From Laspinema olomoucense D3b (GTDB lineage Bacteria; Cyanobacteriota; Cyanobacteriia; Cyanobacteriales; Laspinemataceae): a DNA stretch of 54,204 nucleotides. Positions 52,544 to 54,204 of the stretch are shown here, piece by piece; the first letter of the stretch is position 1; every line of letters starts with the position of its first letter. The translations under genes were made by a program, and so were the position numbers. The notes beneath the pieces were generated by a model. It was not told the origin of the DNA, did no database searches, and saw nothing but the letters and a program-made list of their open reading frames with translations. The stretch spans positions 1-54,204 of the forward strand of contig NZ_JAMXFA010000028.1 in the NCBI RefSeq assembly GCF_025370785.1, written 5' to 3'.

Positions 52544-53659
52544 TTAGGCGTTATCTTGGATAAATTTAGAAATAGCCTCTTTGACGCTCAAATGTTTTCC
52601 GTCAACTTGCATATAATTTTCACTGCGGAGAAAGGATTCAGTAGCTTCAAGCAACTGGTCGATATTGCGCTCGCTGGCGTCGTCCATTTGTTCGCTAATT
52701 TTCTGCCCGTTATAAACGTTAACTTGTTGTTTTTTTGCCAAATACTTACTTGCAGAAAACTCCGTATTTCGTTTCACTGTTTCATTCAAAGGAAACTGAA
52801 GGCGTAAGTAGCCATTGGGATTAGCAGAGATTAGTATTTGCCGACAGATATCTGAAGAAATCTGAAACTGACTTCCCATAAATACATTGGCAATCTGTTC
52901 TCCCCATTTAACAGTTCCCCAGTTTTTTACTTCTTCGTATTGCAAAGGTTCGGTCGTTTTGCCGGTTCCCACAGACAGGATAGCAACATCTTTAAGTTCC
53001 TGCTTTTCCGCACCTACCACATGACTGAGCGCTGCCAGAGAAGGATTATTGGCTGCGACTCCGCCATCAACGTGCGGAAACTTCCACTCTTCTCCACGCT
53101 CTTCATCTTGCCATTTTAATTCATACGGTGGAAAAAAGGTGGGAGCAGATGCGGAACAGACACAGATTTCCCAAAGTTTTACATCATTAAACCACCGTTT
53201 TTGAGATTCGGGAAGGTGGCTGATAAAAAAAGTCGTATTTCTATAAAAAAGGTCATAAGCTAATATCAATAACTTTGCCCTAGAAATTTGAGGGATTTGC
53301 CCGAATTCAATTTCCCCGAACTGGTCATGCCGCAAGTATTCCTTCAAAACAGAAATCAAGCCTTCGTTGGAATACTTCGGTTGCTTGAGCCAGTGGGAAA
53401 TATTTTTTTTAAACCAGGAAGAGTTAAAAATTCTTCTCCCCTCCTGGCGATAAATTTGGATAATTGTTGCAGGCGAGAGTCCAATGGCTAGTCCGGCAGC
53501 TAAAATCGAGCCAGTAGAAGTCCCTACAATCATGTCAAAATATTGGTTGAACGGTTGGTGTATTTCTTTTTCAATTTCTTGAATGATTCGGGCAGCGATC
53601 ACGCCCCGAATACCACCGCCGTCTAATGCCAGAATTCGGTATTTTCTCTGAGAGGACAT
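52544..53659 (-). CDS. Patatin-like phospholipase
   Basis: A 371-aa patatin-family lipid acyl hydrolase. The oxyanion hole DGGGIRGVIAA is at residues about 13-23, the nucleophile in GTSTGSI (Ser near 49) and the catalytic Asp in HVDGGVAANNPS (near 198). The length is normal and there is no signal peptide. Patatins of this kind act on membrane phospholipids and are common effectors in bacterial defence (for example CapV of CBASS) and in toxins; no cyclase gene is visible here. It is upstream of the DUF2589 genes on the same strand. Confidence 0.9.
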   Translation of the reverse strand: MSSQRKYRILALDGGGIRGVIAARIIQEIEKEIHQPFNQYFDMIVGTSTGSILAAGLAIGLSPATIIQIYRQEGRRIFNSSWFKKNISHWLKQPKYSNEGLISVLKEYLRHDQFGEIEFGQIPQISRAKLLILAYDLFYRNTTFFISHLPESQKRWFNDVKLWEICVCSASAPTFFPPYELKWQDEERGEEWKFPHVDGGVAANNPSLAALSHVVGAEKQELKDVAILSVGTGKTTEPLQYEEVKNWGTVKWGEQIANVFMGSQFQISSDICRQILISANPNGYLRLQFPLNETVKRNTEFSASKYLAKKQQVNVYNGQKISEQMDDASERNIDQLLEATESFLRSENYMQVDGKHLSVKEAISKFIQDNA

Positions 53660-53838
53660 AAGCTATAAAGTAAAACAAACTTGAGTGACTGATACTTGGC
53701 CAGCCGGAATAGGTAGAGTTTACTGTTGGGATAGACTTGGCTGGCTCTAAATCGGGCGATCGTAATTTGGTTAAAGGGGTTGCCATTTTCCCTTTGGGCA
53801 ATGATCGCAACCCCTATTGAGTGGAAGTGGCAACAAGG

Positions 53839-54204
53839 TTAGTTGATGCCAGTTAACTTTCCGTATAGTGCTGGTGCAGTAAAACTGGTTTCAGGGAGGG
53901 TAAATTTTCCCTCAAATTTCACTTCATCGCTAGTAAAACTCACATTGAGAGAGTGACTTTCATCTGTACCCGTCCAAGCAATATAAAGGCGATCGCCATA
54001 TACCGTCAGAGCCGGTGCAGCACAGCTGGTTGCTGTCGCACTAACTTCGATATCGGTTTCGTCGAAGGGCGGTGGAGTATCTCCCCCCGGTGAAACGCCG
54101 AATCCCCCCGGTGAAACGCCGAATCCTCCCGGTGAAACGCCGAATCCTCCCGGTGAAACGCCGAATCCTCCCGGTGAAACGCCGAATCCTCCCGGTGAAA
54201 CGCC
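53839..54204 (-). CDS. C-terminus of a tandem-repeat protein (partial)
   Basis: The frame enters from the window edge and ends with TAA at 53839-53841, giving 121 visible residues. The first part is five to six copies of GVSPGGF, encoded by 21-bp repeats at 54087-54204. Then comes DTPPPFDETDIEVSATATSC, AAPALTVYGDRLYIAWTGT and DESHSLNVSFTS, ending FTAPALYGKLTGIN. The APALTVYGDRLYIAWTGTDE block looks like one blade of a beta-propeller or lectin-like repeat, and APALYGK begins another. It may be a surface or secreted adhesin-type protein. The main part lies outside the window. Confidence 0.75.
   Translation of the reverse strand, partial: GVSPGGFGVSPGGFGVSPGGFGVSPGGFGVSPGGFGVSPGGDTPPPFDETDIEVSATATSCAAPALTVYGDRLYIAWTGTDESHSLNVSFTSDEVKFEGKFTLPETSFTAPALYGKLTGIN
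54087..54204. repeat. 21-bp tandem repeat array (CCCGGTGAAACGCCGAATCC)
   Basis: At least five nearly identical 21-bp units reach the window edge; most differ only at one position in the C-run. They encode GVSPGGF in the minus-strand protein. Confidence 0.9.

Noticed and set aside
1-54204. CRISPR array or cas genes
   Set aside because: No regularly spaced direct repeats with unique spacers were found; the tandem arrays at 6346 and 54087 have no spacers and are coding.

Overview
The window is cyanobacterial. HIP1 octamers (GCGATCGC) occur both in genes and between them, and many genes are typical of filamentous cyanobacteria: XisH/XisI, a CyRepA1-type replication protein, CHAT and caspase-like proteases, STAND ATPases with WD40 repeats, and a giant Ser/Thr-kinase/histidine-kinase hybrid. 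A filamentous Oscillatoria-like host is my inference. Whether this is plasmid or a chromosomal island cannot be decided from the sequence alone.

Layout. (1) 1-2.4 kb: the 3' end of a group II intron sitting in a tnpB gene, then xisH-xisI, a small minus-strand gene and a ribbon-helix-helix gene. (2) 2.6-7.4 kb: a plasmid-type replication module. A Cys-containing small ORF overlaps a 1344-aa CyRepA1-like primase/helicase whose gene contains a 46-bp near-perfect palindrome followed by three 15-bp tandem repeats, an origin-like layout. (3) 7.4-15.5 kb: a CHAT protease gene split by an IS630-family element, followed by a nSTAND-WD40 protein carrying the same Gly-Asn-Tyr-type repeats. Inverted copies of an about 20-bp repeat flank this block. 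(4) 15.9-22.8 kb: LCAT-like lipase, TIM-barrel/L,D-transpeptidase-like protein, caspase-like protease and a GT1 glycosyltransferase. (5) 23-31.7 kb: a kinase/ATPase/histidine-kinase giant, a second histidine kinase whose start overlaps its stop codon, and a NarL-type regulator. (6) 32-34 kb: a WD40 protein and a ferric-reductase-like membrane protein, both on the minus strand. (7) 34.7-43.3 kb: plasmid-like accessory genes, namely a tyrosine recombinase, two DNA-binding-like proteins, a VapC-type toxin-antitoxin pair, an XRE repressor with an operator-like palindrome, and a ParB-domain protein. (8) 43.4-48.3 kb: a decayed zone with a transposase N-terminus fragment, an orphan gene, a reverse-transcriptase relic with YMDD and in-frame stops, and a second IS630-family element that splits a small gene. 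(9) 48.9-54.2 kb, minus strand: two DUF2589 proteins, an unknown helical protein, a zinc-ribbon protein, a patatin-like phospholipase and the C-terminus of a tandem-repeat protein.

The best candidates for an undescribed system are the DUF2589/patatin cluster (48.9-54.2 kb), the CHAT/STAND pair (8.1-14.4 kb) and the lipase/peptidoglycan-hydrolase/caspase cluster (15.9-21.5 kb). All three join predicted lytic or proteolytic effectors to sensing or scaffold proteins, which would fit defence, cell death or inter-bacterial conflict. That role is inferred; no function is proven here.
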